Source: Planctomyces sp. SH-PL62 (GTDB taxonomy: Bacteria; Planctomycetota; Planctomycetia; Planctomycetales; Planctomycetaceae). Taken from it: a stretch of DNA of 45,433 bases. Below the pieces are notes generated by a model. It ran no database searches. It was given only the letters and a program-made list of their open reading frames with translations, and was not told where the DNA came from. Positions 15,157 through 24,070 of the stretch are shown one piece after another. The position numbers and the translations under genes are program-made. The DNA is taken from the NCBI GenBank assembly GCA_945905295.1, contig CAMDPX010000030.1, positions 1 to 45,433 of the forward strand, written 5' to 3'. How positions within the stretch are numbered: position 1 is the stretch's first letter; each line of letters starts with the position of its first letter.

Positions 15157-17853
15157 CTAGCTCACGAACCGCTTGTGACCGGTCGCGTCGAATTCGGCCA
15201 GGGTGTTGCTAAGTTCGTGCTGGATCGACGCGAGCCGGCCGGCATCGGTGATTTTTTTTCCCGAGCGATCGGTGACGTAGAAGGCGTCCAGCACTTGGTC
15301 AAGATGCGTGGCGATCTTGGCGAGGTCGATCGACAGCTCCAATCGGAAAATCGCGCGGCTGATCGTGTAGAGCAGGCCCGGCCGGTCATGCGCGAAGACG
15401 CAGACGATGTTGCAGCGGTCCGACGAATCGTTGTCGATCGTCACGCGGTTGGACAGATCGCTGATCGGAGCTTTCGCGGTCCCCCAATCGAAGCGGCGTG
15501 AGCGCTGGAACATCTCATCGACTTTGACCTCTTTGCGGAGCACTCGGCCAATCGCCTGGCCGACTTCATCCATCCGATATTTTGGCACGGGGCCGGTGAA
15601 ATCGGTGTCGCGGACGTCAAAGACATCCACCACGATGCCGTCCGTCGTTGTGCAAATCTGAGCGGACAGAATTTCCAGCCTCTGTGACGTCAGCGTGCCG
15701 GCGATGCGGTGGAAGCACCCCTCGGAGTTTTGCCGATCGAGCACGACGCGGTACTCGACGGTGTCGGTCCCGGCATCGTGATTCGCCGTGACCACGATCT
15801 GCCCCGGCTGCAAGCGGCGGATGATTTCCAAGTCGGATGCGATGCGGTCGCGCGGCGTGCCGAGCAAATAGTGCGGCGGGAATTGCTTCAATTGTTGATC
15901 AAGCCAGTGGGCGAGTTGTTGCCGCTCCTCGTCCGCAGCGCTGTTGGGGATCAGCGTCTTTGTGACATGCACGCGGACTTTGTCGAGCCGTTCCTCTTCC
16001 AGGAACTTCGCGTGCTTGCCGCTGAGAATCAGCATCGACCGGTCGTAGAGATCGGTGAGCAGCCCCGCCTTCCAATCGTTCCAAATTTCAGGACCAACGG
16101 CAGAGATGTCCGCCACGGTCAGCACGTAAAGCATCGTCAACCGCTCGGGGCTGCCGGCCAGGTGGCTGAATCTCGCCAGCTCGCCGGGGTCGGCGATGTC
16201 GTGCCGGAACGCGACATCCGCCATGACCAGATGCTTGTGGACCAGAAACATCAATAGCTCGCGCTGCGGCTCCGGCAGACCGAAGCGGACGGCGATCTTT
16301 TCGGCGATGCCGCGTCCGACGTCCGAGTGGTCTTCGACACCTCCCTTACCGATATCGTGCAACAACATCGCGAGATGCAACACCGATTTGAGTTTGACCT
16401 CGCGGTACGCGGCTCCGATCGGGCTGTTGACCTTTTCCAACGATTCGATGATCGACATCGCTCGCAGCGTGTGCTCATCGACGGTGTAGCTGTGATAGGC
16501 GTTGAATTGCAGCAGGCAGCGGACACGAGCGAACTCTGGCAAGAGAATCTCCAGCACGCCGGTGTCGTGCATCGCCCGCAGCGTCGCCCCCAAGTGGCCG
16601 CGAGGTTCGAGGATCGCCAGAAACAGCCGCGAACATTCGGGATCGACGGTCCCACCCAGTTTGGGCACCGCCTGACGAATCCGTTCGAGCACTCGCGGCG
16701 CGATCGACACTTGCTGCCGCGCCGCCGTCAGAAACAGCCGCAGGACGCTGTGCAAATCGGAGCAGACCGCATCCAGCCGCCCCGGCGAAACGTCCAATCG
16801 CGAATGGCCAATCAAGAAATGCCCATCCTGTCGCCGCATCCACAGCCGGTCGAGCAGCCAATCTTTCAGCGGCTGCCGGCGATGCCGAGCAATAAATCGA
16901 GCGACCACCGCCGAGATCAAGGACGTGTGCTGAAAGTATTCCTGCATGAAGCGTTCGACCGGAAGCTGCGCCGGAGTCGCCTCAATGCCGCGCTTCTCAG
17001 CGATCCGCAGTTGCTCTTCCCGAGTCAGCCGATCCTGCGGCTTGCCGGCCGCGAAGTGCAGGTCCATCCGAATCTTCATCAAGAATTCCTGCGCCGAAAT
17101 CAGATGCCGAGCATCGTCGCTCGTCAGCGCCCCGTTGAGTCGCAGAGAGTCAATGTCGGGAGCTCCATACCACGCGAAGCCGACCCACCGCAGGAGATGC
17201 AGATCGCGCAGCCCGCCGCGCGAACATTTGATATCCGGCTCAAGCTGCTGCACCGGCCCGCCATTCTTTTCCAGTTCCGCTTCGCGGTTGGCGATGGCGG
17301 ATTCAAAGAAGGCTCGCCGCCGACGGCGCACGACGGTCCGCTCGAACTTCCGCTTGAGCTTGGCGACCAAATCGGCCGCCCCCCACAGCGATTGCATTTC
17401 GAGCAACGACGTCGCGACGGTCGAATCCTCCAGAGCCATCGCGATGGCTTCCTGCGGCGTGCGAACGCTGCGACCAAGGTCCAACTGCGCGTCGTACAAA
17501 CTGTGTTGGCACCGATTCGTGACCTGCTTGAATTCCTCGCCGACCGACGGCTCGTACAAAAACATCAAGTCGATGTCGGAATACGGAGCCAACTCGCCCC
17601 GCCCCGTCCCACCAACCGCGACCAGAGCCGAACTCCGAGCCAACTTCTCCGCGACCTCCGGCGAAACAATCGACAACGCTTCCAACCATTGCTCGACAAC
17701 AAACGCTCGAAAGCCATCCGACAACGCCGTGGCCGTCTGCACGCCTCCCGCGCCATGCTCAAATTGTTTCCGACCACGTTCGCGAATTTCGGCGATGCGA
17801 CGGCGGAGAGCTTCCAGGTGGTTGGCGGTATTCGCGGAGGTGGTCGTGGTCAT
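15157..17853 (-). CDS. glnD: [Protein-PII] uridylyltransferase/uridylyl-removing enzyme
   Basis: 898-residue bifunctional nitrogen sensor that adds UMP to PII at low glutamine and removes it at high glutamine. The nucleotidyltransferase motif is GGTGRGELAPYSDIDL (81-96, with the Asp pair D93/D95). The HD hydrolase signature HDIGKGG starts at H499, followed by EDHSDVG. Two ACT domains close the protein (first around GCFHRIAGTL, second around IVCVFAHDRPGLLYTIS), the glutamine-sensing part. Length equals that of proteobacterial GlnD. No glnB or amtB is adjacent in the window. A glutamate synthase operon (30156-37082) lies on the same fragment, which fits a shared nitrogen role but is not linkage. 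Start ATG 17853 gives a reasonable N-terminus. Confidence 0.96.
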   Translation of the reverse strand: MTTTTSANTANHLEALRRRIAEIRERGRKQFEHGAGGVQTATALSDGFRAFVVEQWLEALSIVSPEVAEKLARSSALVAVGGTGRGELAPYSDIDLMFLYEPSVGEEFKQVTNRCQHSLYDAQLDLGRSVRTPQEAIAMALEDSTVATSLLEMQSLWGAADLVAKLKRKFERTVVRRRRRAFFESAIANREAELEKNGGPVQQLEPDIKCSRGGLRDLHLLRWVGFAWYGAPDIDSLRLNGALTSDDARHLISAQEFLMKIRMDLHFAAGKPQDRLTREEQLRIAEKRGIEATPAQLPVERFMQEYFQHTSLISAVVARFIARHRRQPLKDWLLDRLWMRRQDGHFLIGHSRLDVSPGRLDAVCSDLHSVLRLFLTAARQQVSIAPRVLERIRQAVPKLGGTVDPECSRLFLAILEPRGHLGATLRAMHDTGVLEILLPEFARVRCLLQFNAYHSYTVDEHTLRAMSIIESLEKVNSPIGAAYREVKLKSVLHLAMLLHDIGKGGVEDHSDVGRGIAEKIAVRFGLPEPQRELLMFLVHKHLVMADVAFRHDIADPGELARFSHLAGSPERLTMLYVLTVADISAVGPEIWNDWKAGLLTDLYDRSMLILSGKHAKFLEEERLDKVRVHVTKTLIPNSAADEERQQLAHWLDQQLKQFPPHYLLGTPRDRIASDLEIIRRLQPGQIVVTANHDAGTDTVEYRVVLDRQNSEGCFHRIAGTLTSQRLEILSAQICTTTDGIVVDVFDVRDTDFTGPVPKYRMDEVGQAIGRVLRKEVKVDEMFQRSRRFDWGTAKAPISDLSNRVTIDNDSSDRCNIVCVFAHDRPGLLYTISRAIFRLELSIDLAKIATHLDQVLDAFYVTDRSGKKITDAGRLASIQHELSNTLAEFDATGHKRFVS

Positions 17854-18152
17854 GCGGCGTCAAAATTAGAAAGCGTCGGGTCCGTCCGTTTCAGAACGGG
17901 CGAACTATCGGCAGACGAACCAAAAATGTCGAACGACTTCGGCGAACATCCCAAGCCCGATCCGCATGGCAGCGATGCTGGTCCCTGGGTTGGCCGATTG
18001 AGCAGCGGTCTCTCGTTGAATGACCGAGTGCCGCAGTTTTCTTCGCAACGCAGCAGCCGCGAATCCCGATCGCCAGGCTCAGGGGGGCTTGAGCGTGGAT
18101 ATCGCGCCGCGAGACGGTAGTATGTCGCCACCGACTACTGAGCAGGCGTGTC

Positions 18153-20822
18153 ATGACAGATTTCTTCATCAGCTATAACAAAGCCGACAAGACCTGGGCC
18201 GAGTGGATCGCCTGGGAGTTGGAGGCCAAGGGATTCACCACGGTGATCCAAGCCTGGGACTTTCGTCCCGGCTCCAGTTTCATTTTGGAAATGCAGCAAG
18301 CAGCGGCTGGGGCCGAGCGGACGATTGCGGTTTTATCGCCGGAGTATCTGGCCTCAGAATTCACACAGCCGGAGTGGGCGGCGGCCTTCGCCAAAGATCC
18401 CACGGGGAAGAAGCGATCGTTGCTGCCGGTGCGAGTCAAGAAGTGCGATCTCGCCGGCTTGCTGCCGCAGATTGTCTATATCGACCTCGTGGATAAGAAC
18501 GAGGCTGAGGCTCAGACCGCATTGCTCACCGGGATTGAAACGGGGCGTGTCAAACCGGCCACGAAACCGAATCCGTTTGGTGCCAAAGCCGCGGCCAAGG
18601 CCATCTCCGACAAGCCGCGGTTTCCCGGAGCGTTGCCGGACGTGTGGAACGTCCCGCATGAGCGGAACCGGAACTTCACCGGGCGGGATGAGTTGCTCAA
18701 GCGGTTGCGAGAGGCTCTGACAGCGGGGCAATCGGCGGCGTTGGTGCAGGCGTTGCATGGACTCGGCGGGATTGGGAAGACGCAGATGGCGGTCGAGTAT
18801 GCGTATCGGCATGTCGGCGACTACGACTGTGTGTGGTGGGTGCGAGCGGAGGAGGCGGTGACGCGGGATGGCGATCTCGCCGCGTTGGCGCAGGCGCTGG
18901 AACTTCCGGAACGGGACGCTCAGGACCAGCGACAGATCATCGCGGCGGTGAAAGACTGGCTCGGGCGGCATTCGCGATGGTTGTTGGTGTTGGACAACGT
19001 GCCGCATCCCCAGGATCTCGACGGCGTGCTGCCGCAGCATCCGCTGGGGCACATCCTGATCACTTCGCGCGACCCGAATTGGCGCGAGCGGGCCACGCCG
19101 CTCCCGGTCAACGTCTTCGAACGCCCAATCTCGGTGGAGTTCCTGTTGAACCACACTAACCCGAAGCGCGAGCGAGGGCATGGGGCCAGCGACGTCTCTC
19201 CCTCGCTGGCGCTTCGGGTTAGTGTGCCGGAGGCACAGGCCGCCGATCAGTTGGCCGGCGAGCTGGGAGATTTGCCGTTGGCGTTGGCTCAGGCGGTGGC
19301 GTACATGGAGGAGACGCAATTGTCGATCGGTAAGTATCTCGAACTCTTTCAGAAGAGACGCTCCGACCTGTGGGGGGACGAACAGGCCCCGTTGGGTCAT
19401 CAAGAGACGGTCGCCCTCACGTTCGGGCTGAGCATCGAGCGGCTGGAACAGACTTCCGCAGTCTCCAAAGTGTGGGCGGACTTCGCCGAAGTCCGCGGAT
19501 CGCCAGCGAAGCTGGGCGATGCCGATTTCGGCGAAATCGGCCTACGGCCGGAGACTTCGGAAGTCTCCGCCGAGAATCTGGCGGCCGTGGACTTGCTCTA
19601 CCTGTGTGCGTTCTTGGCTCCGGATGACATTCCCCGCTCACTCATCGCGGAGGGCGGAAAGCGCCTGCCCGCCCACTTGGCCGCCGTCGTGTCGGACGAG
19701 CTGACGTTGAATCGCGTCCTGAAGACGTTGCGGAGCTATTCGCTGATCGAACTCACGGCCGAATCCTTCTCCGTGCATCGCCTGCTCCAAGCGGTCTGCC
19801 GCGACCGGTTGCAGATGCCCGGCTTTTCCAAAAAGCCGGGCATCTTTGGTCCCCAACCGTTCGTCGCCGCTGCGGTCAAGCTGGTCAACGACGCCCTTCC
19901 CGGAGACTCGCCCATCAACGTGGCGAGCTGGCCGGTGATTCAGACGCTCTTGCCCCATGCCCAGTCGGTCGCAACACACGCCGAGAGACTCGGTATCGAG
20001 CCTCAGGCCACCGGGCGACTGCTGAACCACGTCGGACTCTACTTGCGGATTCGCGCCGAGTTCGCCGAGGCGAAGAGCGTCCTCGAACGAGCCGTCAGCA
20101 TTGGCGAACAAGCACTCGGGTCGGATCATCCCAACGTGGCCATCCGCGTGAACAACCTCGGCAGCGTGCTCAAGGATCTTGGTGACCTGCCGGGGGCGAG
20201 ACAGGCGTTTGAGCGGGCCTTGAAGGTTGGCGAGAAGGCATTCGGGCCGGATCATCCCAACGTGGCCATCCGCGTGAACAACCTCGGCAGCGTGCTCCAG
20301 GATCTTGGTGATCTGCCGGGGGCGAGACAGGAGTTTGAGCGGGCGTTGCAGATCTTCGAGAAGGTGCTCGGGCCGGATCATCCCAACGTCGCCACCCTCT
20401 TGAACAACCTCGGCGGCGTGCTCAGGGATCTTGGCGACCTGCCAGGGGCGAGACAGGCGTTTGAGCGGGCGTTGCAGATCTTTGAGAAGGTGCTCGGGCC
20501 GGATCATCCCAACTTCGCCACCGTCTTGAACAACCTCGGCGGCGTGCTCAGGGATCTTAGCGACCTGCCGGGGGCGAGACAGGCGTTTGAGCGGGCGTTG
20601 GGGATCGACGAACAGGCGTTCGGGCCGGATCACCCCGAAATAGCCACCGACGTGAACAACCTCGGCAACGTGCTCCGGGATCTTGGGGATCTGCCGGGGG
20701 CGAGACAGGCGTTTGAGCGGGCGTTGGGGATCTTCAGGAAGTTCCTCGGGGATGAGCACCCGAAGACGCGGAACGTGCGAGAGAATCTTGAGATCGTGAA
20801 CAAGTTGCTGGCAGGCAAGTGA
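18153..20822 (+). CDS. TIR-NB-ARC-TPR protein (STAND/NLR-like), candidate immune sensor
   Basis: 889 residues. N-terminal TIR domain (about 1-130: MTDFFISYNKAD, LSPEYLASEF) with candidate NAD-cleaving glutamate E74 (QPEW). Then NB-ARC/STAND ATPase: P-loop GLGGIGKT (203-210), Walker B WLLVLDNV (276-283) and a GLPLA-like GDLPLALAQ (372-380). The C-terminal sensor has kinesin-light-chain-type TPRs of 42 residues (about 640-885), five of them near identical. Domain order matches NLR-like proteins used in bacterial anti-phage defence, where a sensed ligand triggers oligomerisation and NAD depletion; that role is inference. Three palindromic repeats are translated in frame (about residues 334-358, 433-472, 555-565). 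It is monocistronic and divergent from glnD (299 bp). Confidence 0.92.
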   Translation: MTDFFISYNKADKTWAEWIAWELEAKGFTTVIQAWDFRPGSSFILEMQQAAAGAERTIAVLSPEYLASEFTQPEWAAAFAKDPTGKKRSLLPVRVKKCDLAGLLPQIVYIDLVDKNEAEAQTALLTGIETGRVKPATKPNPFGAKAAAKAISDKPRFPGALPDVWNVPHERNRNFTGRDELLKRLREALTAGQSAALVQALHGLGGIGKTQMAVEYAYRHVGDYDCVWWVRAEEAVTRDGDLAALAQALELPERDAQDQRQIIAAVKDWLGRHSRWLLVLDNVPHPQDLDGVLPQHPLGHILITSRDPNWRERATPLPVNVFERPISVEFLLNHTNPKRERGHGASDVSPSLALRVSVPEAQAADQLAGELGDLPLALAQAVAYMEETQLSIGKYLELFQKRRSDLWGDEQAPLGHQETVALTFGLSIERLEQTSAVSKVWADFAEVRGSPAKLGDADFGEIGLRPETSEVSAENLAAVDLLYLCAFLAPDDIPRSLIAEGGKRLPAHLAAVVSDELTLNRVLKTLRSYSLIELTAESFSVHRLLQAVCRDRLQMPGFSKKPGIFGPQPFVAAAVKLVNDALPGDSPINVASWPVIQTLLPHAQSVATHAERLGIEPQATGRLLNHVGLYLRIRAEFAEAKSVLERAVSIGEQALGSDHPNVAIRVNNLGSVLKDLGDLPGARQAFERALKVGEKAFGPDHPNVAIRVNNLGSVLQDLGDLPGARQEFERALQIFEKVLGPDHPNVATLLNNLGGVLRDLGDLPGARQAFERALQIFEKVLGPDHPNFATVLNNLGGVLRDLSDLPGARQAFERALGIDEQAFGPDHPEIATDVNNLGNVLRDLGDLPGARQAFERALGIFRKFLGDEHPKTRNVRENLEIVNKLLAGK
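19152..19226. repeat. In-frame palindromic repeat encoding TNPKRERG...SLALRVSV
   Basis: 75 bp (25 codons) with 17-nt perfectly complementary ends (19152-19168, 19210-19226) and further inner pairing. It adds a peptide in the NB-ARC between strand motif and the GLPLA-like motif. The NPKRERG/SLALRVS peptide is a familiar mark of dispersed repeats in planctomycete genomes. Confidence 0.92.
19450..19566. repeat. Nested in-frame repeat: GTAG/CTAC element inside another inverted repeat
   Basis: The outer arms (19450-19466 and 19550-19566) are complementary with one mismatch. Inside them lies a paired-hairpin element 19472-19545: a GTGG foot (one base from GTAG), stem GCGGACTT/AAGTCCGC, loop CGCCG, spacer, stem GCCGATTT/AAATCGGC, and CTAC at 19542-19545. 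All of it is translated in frame within the TIR protein. Confidence 0.85.
19813..19845. repeat. In-frame hairpin with AGCCCGGCTT-type stem
   Basis: 15-bp perfect stem (19813-19827 with 19831-19845) and a 3-nt loop, translated as MPGFSKKPGIF. Its core matches the terminator-like hairpin at 100-140. Confidence 0.85.
20124..20753 (+). repeat. Five tandem 126-bp units encoding TPRs
   Basis: Units begin at 20124, 20250, 20376, 20502 and 20628, each 126 bp (42 codons), with high nucleotide identity including silent positions. This points to recent duplication or gene conversion, a way to vary the sensor array of the TIR protein. Confidence 0.93.
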
Positions 20823-20840
20823 TCGTCGTCCGAATGACCA

Positions 20841-21018
20841 ACACTGTGGGGCTCTCCGCCATCTGTGTTGAAGCAAGACCTTCGAGGGGGAAGTCTCACG
20901 CAGAGGCGCAGGGCTCGCAGAGTTTGGAGGGATCGGTAGTTAGGTCTTCTCTGCGAACTCAGCGCCTCTGCGTGAGAAATTTGTCTTTCAATCACGGATG
21001 GCGGAGAGCCCATTGTGG
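20841..21018. repeat. Nested inverted repeats
   Basis: Outer arms GGGCTCTCCGCCAT (20841-20872 region) and ATGGCGGAGAGCCC (20988-21018 region) enclose an inner pair built on CTCACGCAGAGGCGC (20894-20922) and GCGCCTCTGCGTGAG (20949-20977). The arrangement suggests one element inserted in another. Confidence 0.8.
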
Positions 21019-21047
21019 ATGTGGGAGCGATTGGAGTAGCTGTGGCG

Positions 21048-21117
21048 GTAGCCACGCTCGCCAGAGCGTGGGGGAAGTGCGATGTTGAATGCCCCACGGT
21101 CTGGCGACCGTGGCTAC
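21048..21117. repeat. GTAG...CTAC paired-hairpin element, CGCCAG-loop type
   Basis: GTAG 21048-21051, stem CCACGCT/AGCGTGG with loop CGCCAG; mirror hairpin CCACGGT/ACCGTGG with loop CTGGCG; CTAC 21114-21117. Stem bases differ between its own two hairpins by a compensated pair change. Confidence 0.88.
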
Positions 21118-21212
21118 TCTTGGTTTAACACCAGGAGGCGGAAAGGGGACGGAGGCCGGGACGCAGCTCTTTTTGAAAACCGGGGAAGTGATTGCGTCCG
21201 CGTTCCTCAGCA

Positions 21213-22451
21213 TCACTCATACCGCAGTGCTTCGATGGGATCGAGGCGGCTGGCTCGGCGGGCGGGGTAGTAGCCGAAGAAGACGCCGACGGCGGCTGCG
21301 AAAATGAACGCGGCCACGGCGGCAACGATCGACACTTCGTGCTTCCACGGAGTTCCACTGGTGAAGGCGTTGATTAGCGAGACGACTCCGATGGACGCTC
21401 CGATTCCCAGCGAGAAGCCGATCACGCCGCCGATGCACGACAGCAAGACCGCTTCGACCAGGAACTGTCGCAAGATGTCGCCGGAACTCGCGCCGACCGC
21501 CATGCGGATGCCGATCTCGCGAGTCCGTTCGGTGACGGAAACCAGCATGATGTTCATGATCCCGACGCCGCCGACAAGCAGCGAAATGCCCGCGATCGCG
21601 GAGAGCATCAGTGTGAGCGTGCCGGTCACAACGCCGAAGATATTGGCGATCTCGGTCGTGTTCTGGACGACGTAATCGCGTGGCTCGCCGGGTTGAATGC
21701 GATGCCGCTCGGCCAGCAGTTGGTCGATTTCGTTCTGAGCTTCGGACATCGACTGTGTCGAACGAGCCGACGCCATGATCGCGTTCACGTTGTCGAATTC
21801 GGAACCGCTCAGCCGCTTGCGAACCGTCGTGTAGGGCATCAGGACGATGTTGTCCTGATCCTGGCCGACCATGTTCGCTCCCTTCTTTTCCAGCACGCCG
21901 ATCACTCGAAACGGGATGTTCTTGATGCGGATGCTCTCGCCGATCGGATTGGTCGTTTGAAACAGTTTGGCGACCAGCGTGTAGCCAATGACGCAGACTT
22001 TGTTCGCGCTGGTGACATCACGTTCGGTGAAGAATTCGCCACTCCGCAGCGGCCAATTGCGAACGGTGAGATAATCGCCGTTGACGCCGTACATCTCGCG
22101 GGGACTGAAATTCGAGCTGCCGTAAATGACCTGCGCACTCGCGCCCACGAGGGGCGAGGACGCGCGAATCGACGGGCAATCCTGGGCGATCGCGTTGGAG
22201 TCGCGAGCGGTCAGAGTCACGTTGGCCTGCATCACTCCGCCACGCTGACGGTTCCCCGGAAAGACCATGACGACGTTGCTGCCCAGCGCCTCGAATTGTC
22301 CCTGCACCAGCGAGCTGGCACTCTGGCCGAGCGACACCATCGTCGTCACCGCTGCGATCCCGATCACAACGCCCAAGACGGTCAGACTCGCGCGCATCTT
22401 GTTCTTGGCAAGTGCTCGCAACGCGACTCGGAGAGTGAGGAGCAGGCTCAT
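21213..22451 (-). CDS. MacB-type ABC transporter permease (FtsX family)
   Basis: 412-residue inner-membrane permease without its own ATPase domain. The first membrane helix follows LRALAKNKMRASLTVLGVVIGIA (start-proximal motif of MacB/LolC/FtsX permeases), then a large periplasmic domain of about 220 residues, then three C-terminal helices including VGGVGIMNIMLVSVTERTREIG, the FtsX-family signature loop. The start ATG 22451 overlaps the stop of the upstream adaptor gene by 4 bp, so the two are translationally coupled. The matching ATPase lies on the opposite strand at 24159. Probable role: a tripartite efflux or lipoprotein/peptide export system with the adaptor and the TolC-like protein at 25032. 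Substrate unknown. Confidence 0.93.
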   Translation of the reverse strand: MSLLLTLRVALRALAKNKMRASLTVLGVVIGIAAVTTMVSLGQSASSLVQGQFEALGSNVVMVFPGNRQRGGVMQANVTLTARDSNAIAQDCPSIRASSPLVGASAQVIYGSSNFSPREMYGVNGDYLTVRNWPLRSGEFFTERDVTSANKVCVIGYTLVAKLFQTTNPIGESIRIKNIPFRVIGVLEKKGANMVGQDQDNIVLMPYTTVRKRLSGSEFDNVNAIMASARSTQSMSEAQNEIDQLLAERHRIQPGEPRDYVVQNTTEIANIFGVVTGTLTLMLSAIAGISLLVGGVGIMNIMLVSVTERTREIGIRMAVGASSGDILRQFLVEAVLLSCIGGVIGFSLGIGASIGVVSLINAFTSGTPWKHEVSIVAAVAAFIFAAAVGVFFGYYPARRASRLDPIEALRYE

Positions 22452-23734
22452 CGCGGTGGCCCTGTCGGAGGAGCTTGCACGCCGGTGACGAGCACGTCCC
22501 CCTTCTGGAGTTTGCCCACGACCAGTTCGGTAAATTGGCTGTCGCTGAGGCCGGTCGTGACTTCCACGGCTCGCAGCAGGTTGCCCTCGGCAACCCAGAC
22601 GTGGCGGCGGTTGCGATCTTTCCGAAGTTGCGCACGTTCTTGAGCCGACAGCGACTTCTCCGACTGCTGCGCCTCTCCCTGTTCGTCGTTGGGGTTCGCC
22701 TGGGCCTGGCCTTCGAGAATGGGAATGTCCGCTGGTCGAACTTGCTTGATCGTCGGATAGAACCGCAACGCCGCGTTGGGAATCTTGACGACATCCTCGC
22801 GATGATCGACTTGAAACGAGAGGCTCGCGGTCATACTGGGGAGCAGATCCAGGTCCGGGTTCGCGGCCGAGACCACGACCGGATAAGTCACCACGTTTTG
22901 AGTCGTTGTGGCCGCCAGCCGGATCTCCAGAATCGTGCCGTTGAACAATTTCTCCGGATACGCATCGACGGTGAATGTGACCGGATAGTTCTTCTTCTTC
23001 GCCAACTTGATCCAACCAATATCCGCTTCATCGACCGACGCGTGGATGTGCATTTCCTTCCGCATGTCGGGAGCGACGATGAACAGTTCCGGGGTTTGAA
23101 ACTGAGCGGCCACCGTTTGTCCCGGATCAATTTTCCGTTCGATGACGATGCCATCCACGGGCGAGAGAATCTTGGTGTAGTCCAGATTCGCTTGCGAGTT
23201 CTCCAGCGTGGCCTTGGCTTGAGCCACTGCGGTGTCGGCGACCTTGAGCTGTGCGTCCAACGACAACCGAGTGAACTTGAACTTGTCCATTTCCGCCTGC
23301 GCGATGAAGGTCTCGTCCTCCATTCGCAAGGCGATCGCCCGCTTCTCATCATTGATTGCCTGCTGCAATTGAGCTTTGACACGGAACACATCCGCTTCGC
23401 GACTCGCCAGCGAGGCTTCATCGCGGGAAACGTTCGACTGATAGAGTGTGGGGTCGATCGTCGCCAGCAGATCGCCGACTTTGATCTCTTGATTGAACCC
23501 GCAGAAGAGTTCCTTGATCGGCCCGGACACGAACGACCCAATGACGACTCGCAGTTTCGGCTTGACGGTCCCGGTCGAGTTCACGACCGAGACAATGTCA
23601 CCCTGCTCGACCGTCGCGGTGCGCCACAGAATTTTGTGGCGCTTGGCCCAGGATTCGGCCATCGGCTTGTAGGCGGCTGCGCCAATTCCCGCCAGAATCA
23701 ACAGGACGACGGTCAGTTTGATGAGAAATCGCAT
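22448..23734 (-). CDS. Periplasmic adaptor (HlyD/MacA-like membrane fusion protein)
   Basis: 428 residues. An N-terminal membrane anchor (MRFLIKLTVVLLILAGIGAA) precedes the barrel/lipoyl/hairpin architecture of membrane-fusion proteins: strand TVEQGDIVSVVNSTGTVKP, lipoyl half GDLLATIDPTLYQ, a long alpha-helical hairpin (about 100-170), second lipoyl half LSPVDGIVIERKIDPGQTV and beta-barrel VTFTVDAYPEKLFNGTILEIR. Start chosen at ATG 23734, which begins the anchor; the frame is open to 23806. It heads a two-gene operon with the permease (4-bp overlap) and is divergent from the ATPase across 424 bp of repeat-rich DNA. Confidence 0.92.
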   Translation of the reverse strand: MRFLIKLTVVLLILAGIGAAAYKPMAESWAKRHKILWRTATVEQGDIVSVVNSTGTVKPKLRVVIGSFVSGPIKELFCGFNQEIKVGDLLATIDPTLYQSNVSRDEASLASREADVFRVKAQLQQAINDEKRAIALRMEDETFIAQAEMDKFKFTRLSLDAQLKVADTAVAQAKATLENSQANLDYTKILSPVDGIVIERKIDPGQTVAAQFQTPELFIVAPDMRKEMHIHASVDEADIGWIKLAKKKNYPVTFTVDAYPEKLFNGTILEIRLAATTTQNVVTYPVVVSAANPDLDLLPSMTASLSFQVDHREDVVKIPNAALRFYPTIKQVRPADIPILEGQAQANPNDEQGEAQQSEKSLSAQERAQLRKDRNRRHVWVAEGNLLRAVEVTTGLSDSQFTELVVGKLQKGDVLVTGVQAPPTGPPR

Positions 23735-23880
23735 GTCGGGATCAACAAGGTTTTGGTGGGGCTGTCGAAACCGCGAAGTCGCGGATCGGTCATTACCTAG
23801 TGCCACAGATCAGAAATCACTTTGACCGGAACGATCGCGAGATGCCTTCTGATCACAACTTGAGTTTTTAGACCGATGAT

Positions 23881-23962
23881 CCCCACGGATGGCATGGCGA
23901 TACCACGGATAAAACAGGACGTCTCGTTTTTCATCCGTGGTATTGCGATGCCATCCGTGGGG
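23881..23962. repeat. Inverted repeat with CCACGGAT units
   Basis: 30-nt arms (23881-23910, 23933-23962) complementary except two bases, loop of 22 nt. Each arm contains two copies of CCACGGAT. Confidence 0.9.
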
Positions 23963-24070
23963 AGTTTCAGGCTCCAGGACAGTTCAATTGAGATCTGAGG
24001 AACCAGCGGAATCAGTTTTCGTTTCGGAGGTCCGGCCAAAAGCCAAAGGACGCGAAGAGTGAGACATTTC

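Larger units (their letters stand above)
20823..21212. other. Repeat-filled intergenic region after the TIR gene
   Basis: 390 bp between the TIR gene and the convergent permease gene. It is nearly all palindromic repeat: a nested inverted repeat at 20841-21018 and a GTAG/CTAC element at 21048-21117. No gene is evident. Confidence 0.75.

Noticed and set aside
16327-18120. 597-codon open frame antisense to glnD
   Set aside because: Shadow of glnD with biased Arg/Gln/Pro composition and no domain; the GlnD reading is unambiguous.
20124-20753. CRISPR-like regular repeats
   Set aside because: The 126-bp period has no spacers and encodes TPR units in frame.
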